Shown here piece by piece: positions 20,190 through 31,239 of a DNA stretch of 64,000 bases. The number at the start of each line of letters is the position of its first letter. The first letter of the stretch is position 1. The stretch is from NCBI GenBank assembly GCA_031216915.1, contig CM062297.1, positions 545,312,971 through 545,376,970 of the forward strand, in the 5' to 3' direction. Origin of the DNA: Pictodentalium vernedei (Eukaryota > Mollusca > Scaphopoda > Dentaliida > Dentaliidae). The notes beneath the pieces were generated by a model that saw only the letters and a program-made list of their open reading frames with translations, was not told the origin of the DNA and ran no database searches. The position numbers and the translations under genes were made by a program.

Positions 20190-20697
20190 GTGGTAGTCCC
20201 CACAGCTCAGAAAATGCCGTGGAATGCTTTTCCAATCAACATAATCTCAAGAATCACCAAAACTACTCTCTATTATAGATCTGCATTCGTCCTGTGCATA
20301 CTATGAGTGATGCCACACCACTGGTGAAATTTATTTGAGAACGCAATCCCCTGAGCTCAATACAAAGAGGCTGCTTTGTACAACCAAGTGATGTGCACAT
20401 TAACTCGACTCAGTTGCTGGTCACAGCCACAGGTGAACATGACATACTCTTAACCAATCTTCTCGCAAAGGTGGCCTGCGTGGATGATAGCAGTCTACAA
20501 GGCGTTTAACTTGCTTCGGTTCATATCAATTGAGGGTGTTCAATCTGTGGTGTGTTGAGGTTTTAGAAAAATAACACTGAGAGGAGTTGAAACCATTTCA
20601 CTCAGGGCTGTCACTATTGAAACTGATACAATTTTTATTGAAAATGTAAGGTCTTTCTTGCATGTGCGAAGTGCAAACTATTTGACTGGAAAGCATT
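20190..20697. other. Unpaired segment of the 3.5-kb foldback
   Basis: Present only in the right arm. No open frame with recognisable content and no clear insertion boundary duplications were seen. It may be original unique sequence lost from the left arm. Confidence 0.4.
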
Positions 20698-21758
20698 TGA
20701 TAATATTACTTGACACATGTGATCACAGGACCGGGAATATGATGTGGTCGTTATTAGGTGGTCCTGGGCTCAGGCTCATTGGTTTCAAGGTGCGGAGGGT
20801 GCGACATGAACTTATAGTAGTACAGTACAGGGAAATTACTAATTTGTTTAGGTAGTGAAAATTGGAGAGACAGAGGATAGATTGTACGCTTAATTTGGAG
20901 CAAAGTAGCCTAATCCAAATCCCATCGAGCTATAGGATATCCCCCATTCCAATACCTGTACACTCACCATATCGCCTCCCGATATTCCTCTGTGCCGGTC
21001 GACTCAACGTCTTGCTTCTGTTCTATCTTTTCCTTGTATCCCACACTAAACGCCCCCCCCCCCCCCACCACTATCCCCACTGCACCCCACTACACCCTCT
21101 GCCTCAGCAACTTTGGCCAGAATTGCTTGCACTTATTAACAGTACAGGAACCTGCTACCCGCATTGCTTTTATGCAAGTGAACAGCCGGTCGAATATGAT
21201 GATTGCAGTTATAAATGACCATCCTGGAATCAAAATTATTGAATGTCTTGTAAGGTAGACCTATATGATTGTGGCAGGGCAGTAGAGGCTATCGAGGAAG
21301 TCGTTTGCGTGGGTGGTACAAATGGAAGAGAGATAATGCCTGCCACTCATAGCAGAGTATACCCGCCCCAGGTCCCGGAATACTCTCTATCGTAATCCCA
21401 ACACACCCACACATGTTGGCTGTGTACGGCATAGGGGCCATTGACAGCATTGATGAAGGCGCAGGATGTGTCATAAGTAGCCGAACGCACTGCTGGAGAA
21501 AAGAGAAAAAAACAAAAATCAAGCTTAGAATTTTATTACATTACGGGCCTGGAAAAGTGTAATTTGTATCTAATTTTTTAAAATTTTTATTACATTATGG
21601 GTACCTAACATTTATTACACGTTATTACATTTATTACATTATGGATCGTTTTTTATTACATTATGGGTTCGTATTACATTATGGGTCGTTTTTGTATTAC
21701 ATTATGGGTAGGTATTACATTATGGGCATTTATTACATTACGGGTCGTAACAAACGAC

Positions 21759-22329
21759 AACTTTCCGAGTTTTTTTCTTTTTGAACTGGTGCTCTTTTTC
21801 ATTGTGGTTGAAAGTTGATACCCAGTAAAAGATCAGGGGCGGCGGAACGATTTTCAAAGTGAGGGGGCTGGATCGGGCGATGGATGGCCGTCGTACGAAA
21901 ATTTTAAATTCTAGGACCCCAAAACCCCCATTTCCATGCATCTGAGCGGATATTTTGAGTATTTTCAAGAGATGTATTTGAAAGATTTCGCACTTTGAGA
22001 GCCGTTAAAAACGCCGTTAAAGCATACAGGTGAAGTCTATTTATCAGCTTTGGTCGTAACTCGACCAAAGCTGATAAATAGACCTCGCCCGTATGGCTTA
22101 CCTAATGTTAACAGCCATTATACTGTCAGTGGATTATCTTGTCTGGGGTGAATTTGGTACTTGTATGTCTGTAAGATTACGATCTATTTCAGTTAACCGA
22201 TTTTTTAACAGACTGAAAACATTTTAGCTTTTTCTGCCACTTACTGCAAAAAAATGATCCGAAATCCATCGAAACTGAACAGTCATTGGTTGTGTTAAAA
22301 TATGTGCATACAAAAAAAAAAAAACATGG
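21759..22329. repeat. Unassigned stretch with one palindrome
   Basis: A clean inverted repeat lies at about 22030-22100 (GTCTATTTATCAGCTTTGGT and its complement around a short loop). The rest holds nothing recognised. Confidence 0.5.
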
Positions 22330-22580
22330 CCCGGTAATCCCGATTGCAAACGTGCGGGCACTTTGGCGTTGGGTACTAAGGCATTCTGAACGTTGATTGT
22401 GCACTTGTCGTCGGTCAATGCTAACCCTGCTTGTGTGGAGGTAGTACGCTGGGGAGGTTGACGGTTGCTCGCCGCTGCTCGGTTGTTCTCTCCGAGTACT
22501 CTGGCTTCCTCGACCTGTAAAGCTGTCCGACACGAGGTGACCCTGCCTTTCCAAAGTGTCGTTAAACCTCAATAAATAAT
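22330..22580 (+). mobile_element. Decayed, 5'-truncated SINE
   Basis: The SINE body and 3' end are recognisable: GCTCGGTTGTTCTCTCCGAG, then AAAGTGTCGTTAAACCTC and an AATAAATAATAA tail. The head is missing. Confidence 0.6.
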
Positions 22581-22898
22581 AAAGCGGAGCTTACCTAGCG
22601 AGACTAGTTTCGAACACCTTCCTTCTTCTTTTCAGAGACATAAGTCAAATGGTCACTGTTGCTCACTCCCCTTATACTTTTCCCGATGACTGGTCACTTC
22701 GAGCGAATAAAAGTGAATGAGCAATAGTAAACTTTGAGCTTTTGCTGCAGAAGAAAAATGAAGTTCAAAATTAGTCTGGCTTGGTAAGTCCTACTTTGTT
22801 GCTACACACTAATCTCTGAACTTGGAATAACCACCGATTATATTATTTCATTATATAGTAATTCGCGGACGAGGTGGATGTTTTACAGTATAGAAACA

Positions 22899-23541
22899 TT
22901 AACCTTTTACATAGCGAATCGGGCGTATCCGTCTGCATAATTTGAAAATTATGAAGTTTAAAAAGAATTATTTTTCAAAAAGTTTCACCAAAACCACATT
23001 TCACCAAAACCACATCATGTGACCCCCTCATTGGAACGAGCTCGTCGAGCTCGTTCCAATGAAGGGTCACATGATGTGGTTTTATGGAGAGTTTTTTAAA
23101 AAAGTTGGAGATACATTTTTTTAAATAACAAATTTTGATATCGTCTGCATTGGGTATTTATTTATTGGTGCTTAAGGTCACATAATTATGCACAATGGCT
23201 AACCGTGACCGTGACAGTTTTACGAGTGGATGAAGCCGGAGTACTTGGAGAGAACCACCGAGCATCGACGAGCAACTGTCAGCGCCTCAACATTCTAACT
23301 CAGTTCAAGCTCCGCTCAGGCAGGGTTGCAGCGGTTGAAGACATGTGCATCATCGACGTGCAGTACGCCTTAGTGCACGGCGTCATCGTGTCCCCATATA
23401 GGCAACCGGGATAAAGTGCATTGCCCATTGACACAACGCGGGTCGTGGCAGACGGGATCGAACTCGGGACCTCTAGCATAGAAGTCTAACAGTCTACCAC
23501 TGAGCCACCGCGCTCCAATTCTGCATTGGGTAAAGGGTTAA
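22899..23541. mobile_element. TTAA foldback MITE family B interrupted by a SINE
   Basis: The MITE runs from TTAACCTTTTACATAG (22899) to AAAGGGTTAA (23541), with the core GAGCTCGTCGAGCTC near 23045. A minus-strand SINE at 23157-23519 splits its right arm. Confidence 0.8.
23157..23519 (-). mobile_element. tRNA-headed SINE nested in the MITE
   Basis: The 13-bp duplication TCTGCATTGGGTA occurs at 23144-23156 and 23520-23532. On the minus strand the head reads GCGCGGTGGCTCAGTGGTAG (A box) and GTTCGATCCCG (B box). The tail is TTTATTTATT at the left edge. The insertion is younger than the MITE. Confidence 0.85.
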
Positions 23542-23950
23542 CACACAAAATATGTCAAAAATATTCATTAAAAAAATTCTACTTTCTCTGCATCGGTGGT
23601 GAATACTTTAACGTTATGGTATATATGTGGTATTACGGAAGTCTTGTTATCGACATGGACGAAGCTATAGAGTGACTCACCCCCTCCTCCAAATTATCGC
23701 CGAAAATTTCAAAAGTTGGAAATTCGGTGGTGTAGATTCCAAAAGTTGGAAATCCAATAATATCAATTCAATTTGCTCTTGTCATATTTTTTTGGTCAGA
23801 GCGAAAGTGATTTTCCAATTTTCGATCAAATTCTCCGACTTTTCTAATCAGCTGACAAAATCTTCCAAAATTCCGAAACGTGTCTGTGACCGATCCGGTT
23901 TTTCGAATTCATCGTTCCGTTTTCCTTACAATGACCATGCTACACAGAGA
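23542..23950. other. Unassigned stretch
   Basis: Contains small local repeats (CCAAAAGTTGGAAAT twice near 23708-23750). The 109-codon open frame at 23627-23956 has no recognised motif. Confidence 0.35.
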
Positions 23951-24045
23951 CTATAGACTAACAGCTATTCAGCCAATACCTTCTTCTTCAAACTGACTGA
24001 CAGTCAGTGGAAGGAGTGGGTATTGATTGAATAGCCGTCAGTATA
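23951..24045. repeat. Imperfect palindrome
   Basis: GCTATTCAGCCAATACC faces GGTATTGATTGAATAGC around a CTGACTGACAGTCAGT centre. It is foldback-like. Confidence 0.55.
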
Positions 24046-24173
24046 CAGTCCTTGACATCGCCTGGTCAGTGTAAGGGAAAACTCACAAGCTTACCCAGGG
24101 AAATGCATTTATCTTGTGGATAAAATGACTAGATTTAAGCAAGGTGGACGCCTCAAAATCCAACTTGTGCGTT

Positions 24174-24208
<35 letters not shown>

Positions 24209-24383
24209 AAGGGGAGGCCCCCAACCTCCCATCGAGAGTTAAGGATATACTCCCACTCGAACTCTCCCCCAACACTGGCCTACGACCCTCGTACCATGCC
24301 TACGGCATGTCGTGCTGGGACCCCCAACCTCAATTGAAATAGATGTAGTAATTCTATGAAAGAATCTTCTGGATTGATGGAAA

Positions 24384-24445
24384 TATGGACCGGATGTTGA
24401 ACATCCGATCGAGACCGGATGTTCAACATCCACTCCATATTTTCG
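24384..24445. repeat. Palindrome with CCGGATGTTGAACATCCG
   Basis: ATATGGA, CCGGATGTT and GAACATCC recur in mirrored order across about 60 bp. It is a short foldback. Confidence 0.6.
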
Positions 24446-24449
24446 TTTA

Positions 24450-24655
24450 ATTCTTTATCGAACACAAAGAGCAGACGACCCGTGCAGAAAACATTCTTGA
24501 TTACCAAACAGTTTTGCATTTTTGTGCCTCAAATATGGAACAAGGAGGGTTCATAAGCTATGTTTTTGTGTCAAAAATGAAATAATAAAACTTGGATGAC
24601 GATTTTTGTGAAAAACACTGATCAGTTATTGCTGTTACGCGAGCTAAGAGGTTAA
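24450..24655. mobile_element. Degenerate foldback MITE family A
   Basis: AGCAGACGAC, TTCATAAGCTATGTTTTTG and CTAAGAGGTTAA are recognisable. The palindrome centre is lost. Confidence 0.55.
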
Positions 24656-24894
24656 ACAGTTTGTAAGGGAATCTTAATATTGAGTATACAGTTCAAAATT
24701 AACAAAAGTCAGGTAAAATCATCAATACAAATGGTATACTCTGATGAGATGACAAACAAAGCTTACTCTGTACGTGTGTTGATCGTAAATGTTGCATGCC
24801 TCTCAAATACGTTCAAGGTAATGGCAATAATTTTTTGCATCGACTGCCAATTAAGCTGTGTTGACAGCAGACAAGAAGGCTGCATGTCAGTCAA

Positions 24895-24975
24895 CCCTTT
24901 TCCAAACGTAACGGTTTAACCGGCCAGCGGTGTTCACAAAAATCGCCATTCAAATTTAATTATTTTTCTAGTTGT
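24895..24975. mobile_element. Left arm of a family A MITE
   Basis: CAACCCTTTTCCAAACGTAACGG with CCGGCCAGCGGTGTTCAC matches the family A outer arm. It stops at about 24975, next to a tRNA-like fragment (GCGCGGTGGCTCAGTTATC, about 24993). Confidence 0.5.
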
Positions 24976-25065
24976 TCACCTATAAATAGAGAGCGCGGTG
25001 GCTCAGTTATCTCGTTACGATATCAAAGTTTCCGATGCTAATACGTTACCCAATAGTAATGTAAA

Positions 25066-25573
25066 TGCCTGAAAGATGTACTAGAATCTCAGCATAGAGA
25101 AAGATTTACTAAAGATATGTTCAATGATGACAAAATGAAAGGCAGTAATAAGTTACGAACGCATCGATTAGTTAAAAATGAATACAAGCTTGAGCCTTAT
25201 CTGAAAATCACCCGATCTCGACAGGCCCGTGAACTGTTTACTAGACTTAGGGTCAGTAACCTTAATTTAGAAATAGAAAAGGGTAGACATTAACAACCCC
25301 AACGATAGGATAGGAGATGTCAGGTGTGCGATACTGGTGAAATAGAGAATGAAAAACATTTTGTTATGGATTGTGAGGCATATGTCGAAATTAGGAAAAC
25401 GGGGTTCGAAGAAATTATAAAAGAAAACAAAGAATTTGAATAATTAAATGATTCGGAGAAATACTATTATATATTGAAAAACTGTGATAGCAAATCGATT
25501 AATATTATTTCTAACATGATCTGGTCATTCTTCTGTACGCGAGATCATCTTGTTAAAGAAAAAAGTCATTAGT
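25066..25573 (+). pseudogene. LINE C-terminal fragment with zinc knuckle
   Basis: One plus frame gives KLRTHRLVKNEYKLEPYL, then RRCQVCDTGEIENEKHFVMD followed by C. This is the C-x2-C...H...C module found after the reverse transcriptase of many Jockey/CR1-type LINEs. In-frame stops precede the knuckle and follow at about 25441. The fragment is the dead 3' end of an element. Confidence 0.7.
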
Positions 25574-25670
25574 ACTTTATATTATACATCATGTTTATTA
25601 TATCTTCTTATTTTTTATGTTTGTATTATGCAACTGCCATTATGGTGTAATGCATTAAATTATTAAACTA

Positions 25671-25828
25671 CCATGTGACCCATCATTGGAACGAGCTCAT
25701 CGAGCTCGTTCCAATGAGGGGTTACATGATATGGTTTTGTTGTAATGTTTTCAAAAATATATTATTTTAAACTGCTTAATTTGTAAATTACACGGGCGGA
25801 TGCGGCCGATTCGTTTGGTAAAGAGTTG
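25671..25828. mobile_element. Right half of a family B MITE
   Basis: Core GAGCTCATCGAGCTC and the arm GGTTACATGATATGG are followed by CGGGCGGATGCGGCCG and GGTAAAGAGTTGA. The left half is not adjacent. Confidence 0.65.
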
Positions 25829-25849
25829 AACCGAAATGTTGACGGCTCG

Positions 25850-26456
25850 ATCACAACCAGTGGTAACTACGTCGTGTCATTGGACACGACACCTAATCTC
25901 GACTGCTCTCGTGGGGGCACGGCAGCATTGTGTAGTATTTATTTATTTATTGATGTTTAAGGTCACATATTTATGCACAATGGCTAATCATGACCGTGAC
26001 AGTTTTACGGGTGGAGGAAGCCGGAGTACCCGGAGAGAACCACCGAGCAACGACGAGCAGCTGCCAGCTCCCCAACATCGTAACTCCGCACTGCAACACA
26101 GGCAGGGTTAGAGTGGTTGAAGACATGCGCACCATCGACGTGCAGTACGCCTTAGTACACGGCGTCATCGTGCCCCCCATGCGGGCAATGGGGATGAAGT
26201 GTCTTGCCCAAGGACACAACGCGGTTGCCGCAGGTGGGAGCATTGTGTAGTAACAAGTGCTGCATGCAGATGGTGCACTTGCCTTCAACCACTGCTAACA
26301 CCACTTGGGCAGAGTTAGTAAGCTGGAGAGGCTCATAGTAGCTCACCGCTGCTCGGTGGTTCTTTCCGAGTATTCCGGCTTCCTCCACCCGTAAAACTGT
26401 TCGACACGATGCGACCCGAGATGTTGAAAGTATCGTTAAGCCCCAAATAAATAAAC
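25850..26456 (+). mobile_element. Plus-strand SINE split by another SINE
   Basis: The 5' part (25850-25937) and 3' part (26253-26456) are consecutive portions of one SINE body, ending in a CCCCAAATAAATAAA tail. The intervening 25938-26238 is a second SINE in the opposite orientation. Confidence 0.75.
25938..26238 (-). mobile_element. SINE inserted inside a SINE
   Basis: The 14-bp AGCATTGTGTAGTA flanks it at 25924-25937 and 26239-26252. The tail TTTATTTATT lies on the left. The copy is 5'-truncated and lacks a tRNA head. Confidence 0.85.
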
Positions 26457-27114
26457 CTAGAAATATTGCCTTTGCTCCTCATTGGAATTAGCTGTTTTAG
26501 GGCTAAGAAAATTTTTGGGTTTTCATGAAGTTGTTTTGAAGGAATGAATGAAAATTTATTCAAGAATATACCATCTCACAAACGATATCAATTTAATCAA
26601 ATACAAAATCAACAGTACAAAATCTAGAGATAAGTGTATAAGAATACAGTGCTATACATTATATATAATGAATGCGAGAAGTACATTGTTTGGAGACGTC
26701 ATATTGCCAGATTGGACATCTTCCTGGCATCTCCTTGATGCAACAAACGTAAGGCCATAGAATTAAGACCCAAGTTCTGTGTGATGGCCGAATACGTTAA
26801 TTTTGTGGAGGGTCACGATGGATGGAATATTAGGATTCGGTTGGGATATTGCTCTGTAGTCAGGGCCAATGGTGGCGTCAGGGGCCGAGAGAAGGCCATT
26901 CGCAGTTGGGGTGGGGGCGGGGTGTAGAGCACACTCATGTCGAGGAGGTATACCGGGAAACTGCCTCCTTTATTGTGGACTTGTCGGGGAATACACTAGC
27001 CCCCTGTTGGGGAGCACAACACCTCTCCTCTCGGCAAGTTCCGCTCTCCATTTGTGTTAGGTAAACGATTAATGCATGTGAACGTGAGCTACTGCCGATG
27101 CATAAAGCTTTGTG
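26457..27114. other. Unassigned stretch
   Basis: AT-rich to about 26800. Then comes a GC-richer part with CAATGGTGGCGTCAGGGG at about 26869, which resembles the hAT-like end at 29437 but without a partner. No gene called. Confidence 0.35.
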
Positions 27115-27300
27115 TTAATCCTTTACCCAACGTCACGGCTAAAACCGGCCAGCGCTATTCACAAAAAATCGGTGATTAATTTTCATTATTTTTTCAATTT
27201 TGGTCTCAAAAACATAGGTTATGTGGAACGAGCTCGTCAAGCTCGTTCCAATGAGGGGTCATAACCTATGTTTTTGAGACAAAAAATAAAATGAAAGTGT
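27115..27300. mobile_element. Family A MITE, right end missing
   Basis: It starts TTAATCCTTTACCCAACG, with core GAGCTCGTCAAGCTC and GGGGTCATAACCTATG. It ends in unrelated sequence near 27300. Confidence 0.7.
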
Positions 27301-27671
27301 CAATGACGCTGCAGCTCAACTTGTGTAAGACATGTGCAATGACACACATCTAGGTAATGACCTGATAACAAAGGTACATATAAAGTATTGTAACAGTCTG
27401 TACATACATACTGACCGTAGCCTGTGACAAATGTATAGGTAAAGTATTGTAAAATTGGACGACAGTTAGATGCAAACTAGAAAAGAAATCTTCATGCGGT
27501 TAATGTTACAATGGGGATCCTTGTATGGCGCACCATAAGCCAAATGTTAATAATAATAAATAATAATTGATTTTCTAGAGCGTAAAACCACAAATAGTGC
27601 TCTAAAACGCTTGGCAGAAATAATTACACTTTTCTGAAATCAAGAGTCACATCTGCTTTGGTTGCCTCTCA
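27301..27671. other. Unassigned stretch
   Basis: Contains two short related blocks (AAAGTATTGTAA near 27382 and 27438) and a TAATAATAAATAATAATT run. Nothing else recognised. Confidence 0.35.
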
Positions 27672-28230
27672 GAGAGATTCAGGAGAATGCTTCAGTAAAT
27701 AGGAAAATTTTAAGATTTCTTTTGAAGACATCGAGAGTTTCTGAAATTCTGACACTAATTGGCAGGGAATTCCACAATCTGGGACCCACGATGGAGAACA
27801 CAGGATCACGAGCCTGATTAGATCTGCTAAAAGGTACAACTAGTTGAATTTGGTTTTAGACCTGAGACTGCGTGGTGGTTTATATACAGTGAGGAGCTCT
27901 TGTAGGTAAACTGGAGTCAGTTTGTGGATACATTTGAATACTAAGATCAATATTTTGAAATCAATTCTCTGTTTAACTGGAAGCCAATGTAGTTGTCTTA
28001 AAACAGGTGTTGTGTGTTCAGAGCGTTTGGTACCAGTAATCATCCTAGCAGCAGTATTCTGAACTTTTTGAAGCTTCTGAATCAGGCACTGGGACATCCC
28101 CACTAACACTGAATTACAATAGTCTAGTTGTGAGATGATGATGGAGTGCACAAGTTTTTCAAGTGCTGACTGGTTAAGATAAGGTCGCAGTCTTCCAACA
28201 TTTGGCCTGTTTGATTCAAACCCTTCTTAG
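27672..28230 (-). pseudogene. LINE reverse transcriptase C-terminal fragment
   Basis: Minus-strand frames read IIISQLDYCNSVLVG, KLQKVQNTAARMI, VLRQLHWLPVKQRIDFK and, after a frameshift near 27840, VGPRLWNSLP. This is the conserved post-catalytic region of CR1/L2-like non-LTR reverse transcriptases. No catalytic core remains. Confidence 0.8.
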
Positions 28231-28761
28231 GTTGATTCATACTAATTAATAAATATTCGTCCAGTCCTTCTTAAAATATAGTATTTGAATTTTTTATCTT
28301 TAGTTCATAGGGTTCCCACGGGAGAGGAGGTTTTATTTTTCTGATTGTAAATAGAAAATCGGGTTTTGCTAATAATGTTTACCCTCCCCAAACAACAACA
28401 AATATTAACACAGGAACTTGGCTTCAACACATTTGAATATACACATCCTAGGGATGCTGAATTCAAGAAACATTATTTTGTCTGGTGCTTTTGGAAAAGA
28501 TTTTTAATTATCTCCGTTTTTGAGTCCCCGTGAGGGTCTGACCGAACCCAAACATAATTGTTCTCATAGCACAGTGATAACAAAGGCACCCAACCAATTT
28601 ATAGCAAACATTACTGACATAAAAAACCTTCTTTACAGGTTCTGCACAAAAATGTAATACACAGAATTCCCGTAAATATGACTGCCAACAGGCATTTTGA
28701 AGCTTGGTCGAGCCCCAAAGCACTCATTACCACCCCATGATGATAACAAATGTAGTCCTTG
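28231..28761. other. Unassigned; diverged relative of the next tandem repeat
   Basis: Around 28540-28760, phrases such as GTGATAACAAAGGCACCCAA and TTCTGCACAAAAATG resemble the following 341-bp repeat units at lower identity. The rest is unassigned. Confidence 0.4.
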
Positions 28762-29430
28762 AAGTTCTGTACTAAAAACTGATTGCACCTAATTTCAGTA
28801 TAAAATGGCCGTCTGCAGCCATCTTGAATTTCGGACTGCACCCAAAACACTCGTTTCTGTCCCAAGGTGATAACGAAGGTACCCAAGAAGTTTCGTGAAG
28901 ATCGGTTCATAAATATAGCCACTAGCCCGAGCCGTATTGACATGTGCACTTACATGTACTGTGTATAAGTAGCACTGAATAAATCAAAGTTCATCTAAAT
29001 TGCATAGTTTCTGCACGAGAAAAAAACCTGTATTATATGTGATGTATTCCATGTTACTAAACATTCATTCAAAAATTTATTCAAATCGGAACCTTCACGT
29101 AGAAGTTCTGTACAAAAAACTGATTGTACCTAATTTTGGTACAAACTGGCCACCTGCAGTCATCTTGAATTTTGGACCGAACCCCAAAACACGCGTTCTC
29201 GTCCCAAGGTGATATCAAAGGTACCCAAGAAGTTTCGTGAAGATCAGTTCATAAATACAGCCTCTAGCCCGAGTCGTATTGACATGTGTACTTACTGTGT
29301 ATAAGTAGCACTGAATAAATCAAAGTTCATCTAATTTGCATAATTTCTGCACGAGAAAAAAACCTGTATTATATGTGATGCATTCCAAGTTACTAAACAT
29401 TCATTCAAAAATTTATACAAATCAGAACCT
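28762..29430. repeat. 341-bp tandem repeat, about two units
   Basis: AGTTCTGTACTAAAAACTGA at 28762 recurs 341 bp later at 29103, with the same following order (GCCATCTTGAATTT, CCCAAGAAGTTTCGTGAAG, TGTGTATAAGTAGCACTGAA). The second unit is cut by a hAT-like element at 29437. Confidence 0.8.
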
Positions 29431-29436
29431 CTGTGC

Positions 29437-29868
29437 CAGTGGTGGCGCCAGGGGGGCATGTGGGGGGGGGGGGTCTTGGGCGGGGGGAGGGGGGGGGCTA
29501 GGACCAGCCCCCACCCCCGTCAGAGATTTTGGATCAGTCCGTCGGAGAGTCTCAATCGAATGTAGATATCTCGTCTTGTGTCGATCAAGAACGAAGTCTA
29601 TGGTTCTTCTTTCTAAGGCATTATGACAGTTGTTATCCAACTGGAGTTCCATTACTTCCATTATCCAACTGGCTTTATAGATGAAATATTTCCCGACCTT
29701 ATTATAATATGTTTACGTTAAATAATCAACAAACATACTCAATTTGCTTCTATTTTGGTTCTCCAATTTACCAATCTCACTCATTTTCCTTCGTTTGGGA
29801 GGTCAAATATTATAGCCCCCTGTCGGAGAGGTCAGCCCCCTGTCGAGAAATCTCTGGCGCCACCCCTG
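29437..29868. mobile_element. hAT-like MITE
   Basis: Terminal inverted repeats CAGTGGTGGCGCCAG and CTGGCGCCACCCCTG with flanking CTCTGTGC and CTCTGTTG (8 bp, 6 of 8 identical). CAG...CTG ends and 8-bp duplications are hAT-type. It contains a G/C-rich low-complexity tract and no transposase. Confidence 0.65.
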
Positions 29869-30689
29869 CTCTGTTGCAGGAGACCTGATGACGGAAGAGT
29901 TCAAGGCGGTTCCGTTTCCGAAACTACTTTGCTTTTGTTCTGGAATATTCCGCTTTTTTAATTGACTTCCCGTAATAGACGAGTTACCGCTGAATATAAT
30001 ACTTGAGTAGAGAGAGGCAATATTTACAGTTTTGAGAAGCTGTTAAATATATAATATGAAGAGCCGTGAGAATCGATTCGAAATTCTCTGCTCGATTCGA
30101 TTTCGGCATTCCATTCAGGGCCATAATCCAAAGGTCATATTTCTGCCCCACAAGATCCGCTGGGGTTTCGGCACCTCTGCGGGAAATATCTCAATTTTTG
30201 TCTACAAACATTTACAAATGAAAACAGGTAATTTTATTTCTGCGGGATCAATTGCCCACAATGGACAAATCATAGATTTTCTCGTGTTAGCTACGTATTT
30301 TCACACGGAACATGTTATTATTTGCAAGAATCAATACAAATTGGGAAATATTATCATTTCGAAGGTGTAATTTTTCTAGCTTCATATAAAGTTAGTTTGA
30401 TTAATTACAGCAATTCGATCTCAAAACTTCGCATGTCGAATGACTATTGGTCAATTTGCATGAAATTACTTTCAAATTACGACAAAATCGCACAATCATA
30501 ATATAATAGAAGGTTGTGATTGAAAATCTCTACTGGAATCTCTTAATTGTAATAGAAACAAACAGTAATCAATATGCAAGTTTCACAACAACGACCATTG
30601 AACAATCAAGCTTAAAAAAAGAAGATAGTATTGGACTAATTGGCAAGATAACGAAAAAGGCACCGTCAGCACAAAAAAGTTCGTATAAT
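29869..30689. other. Unassigned AT-rich stretch
   Basis: The 104-codon open frame at 30056-30370 has no recognised motif and no repeat relation that I can see. No gene called. Confidence 0.4.
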
Positions 30690-30696
30690 GGTTCCG

Positions 30697-30993
30697 AGCG
30701 GGAGCACGGTGGCTCAGTGGTAGACTGTTGGACTTCCATGCTAGAGGTCCCTAGTTCGATCCCCGTCCGGGACGACCCGCGTTGTGTCCTTGGGCAAGGC
30801 ACTTTATCCCGGTTGCCTACATGGGAGCACGATGACGCCGTGTACTAAGGCGCACTTCACGTCGATGGTGCACACGTCTTCAACTGCTATAACCCTGCTT
30901 GAGTGGAACTTGAACAGAGTTAAAATGTTGAGGCGCTGACAATTGCTCGTCGACGCTTGGTGGTTCTCTACGGGTAATCTGGCTTCCTCCACA
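30697..30993 (+). mobile_element. tRNA-headed SINE, best head in window
   Basis: The A box GTGGCTCAGTGGTAG (about 30708) and B box GTTCGATCCCC (about 30753) are well preserved and followed by the shared body CCTTGGGCAAGGCACTTTAT. The 3' tail is cut off at TTCCTCCACA. GGTTCCG occurs on both sides (30690-30696, 30994-31000). Confidence 0.75.
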
Positions 30994-31239
30994 GGTTCCG
31001 CTCTACAGTTTCGCACTCTTGCACAGGGGTGAAATTCTAAACATAGGACATATGTTGAAACTAAGGCCATGTAAAATAGAGATACATGATTACATTAGCT
31101 GTTTGTTCGACAAGAGAATATGAAGTTTTGGTCCCAAAGTTGGAGTCTGTTACATAGGAGTAAATTACCAGATGAATTATGGGAAACAGTGGCTTCGAAA
31201 AATTGGCTATTTTTTAAAATGTAATTTGTACACGGGTTT
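30994..31239. other. Unassigned AT-rich stretch
   Basis: It lies between the SINE and the 3' end of the minus-strand LINE and may include that LINE's 3' untranslated tail. Confidence 0.35.

Larger units (their letters stand above)
18221..21752. mobile_element. 3.5-kb foldback element with terminal repeat arrays
   Basis: It begins TGTTACGACCCG and ends CGGGTCGTAACA, flanked by AACGAC on both sides (18215-18220, 21753-21758), a 6-bp target duplication. The arms are inverted copies for more than 1 kb (18221-19285 against about 20698-21752). They resume toward the centre (about 19320-19735 against 19812-20188), where a TA/GA microsatellite sits. About 500 bp at 20190-20697 have no counterpart in the left arm. 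Each end carries about eight copies of CCRTAATGTAATA. No protein-coding gene was recognised. TG...CA ends with 6-bp duplication suggest a retroviral-type integrase, but the family is unknown to me. Confidence 0.75.

Noticed and set aside
26849-27064. GC-rich frames near 26.9 kb
   Set aside because: Short, overlapping and without motif; the area resembles a hAT-like end fragment.
30056-30370. 104-codon plus-strand frame
   Set aside because: No known motif, no repeat relation and no splice or promoter context that I can support.
30700-30800. tRNA gene at 30.7 kb
   Set aside because: A and B boxes are good but the acceptor stem does not close, and the body and relatives show it is a SINE head.
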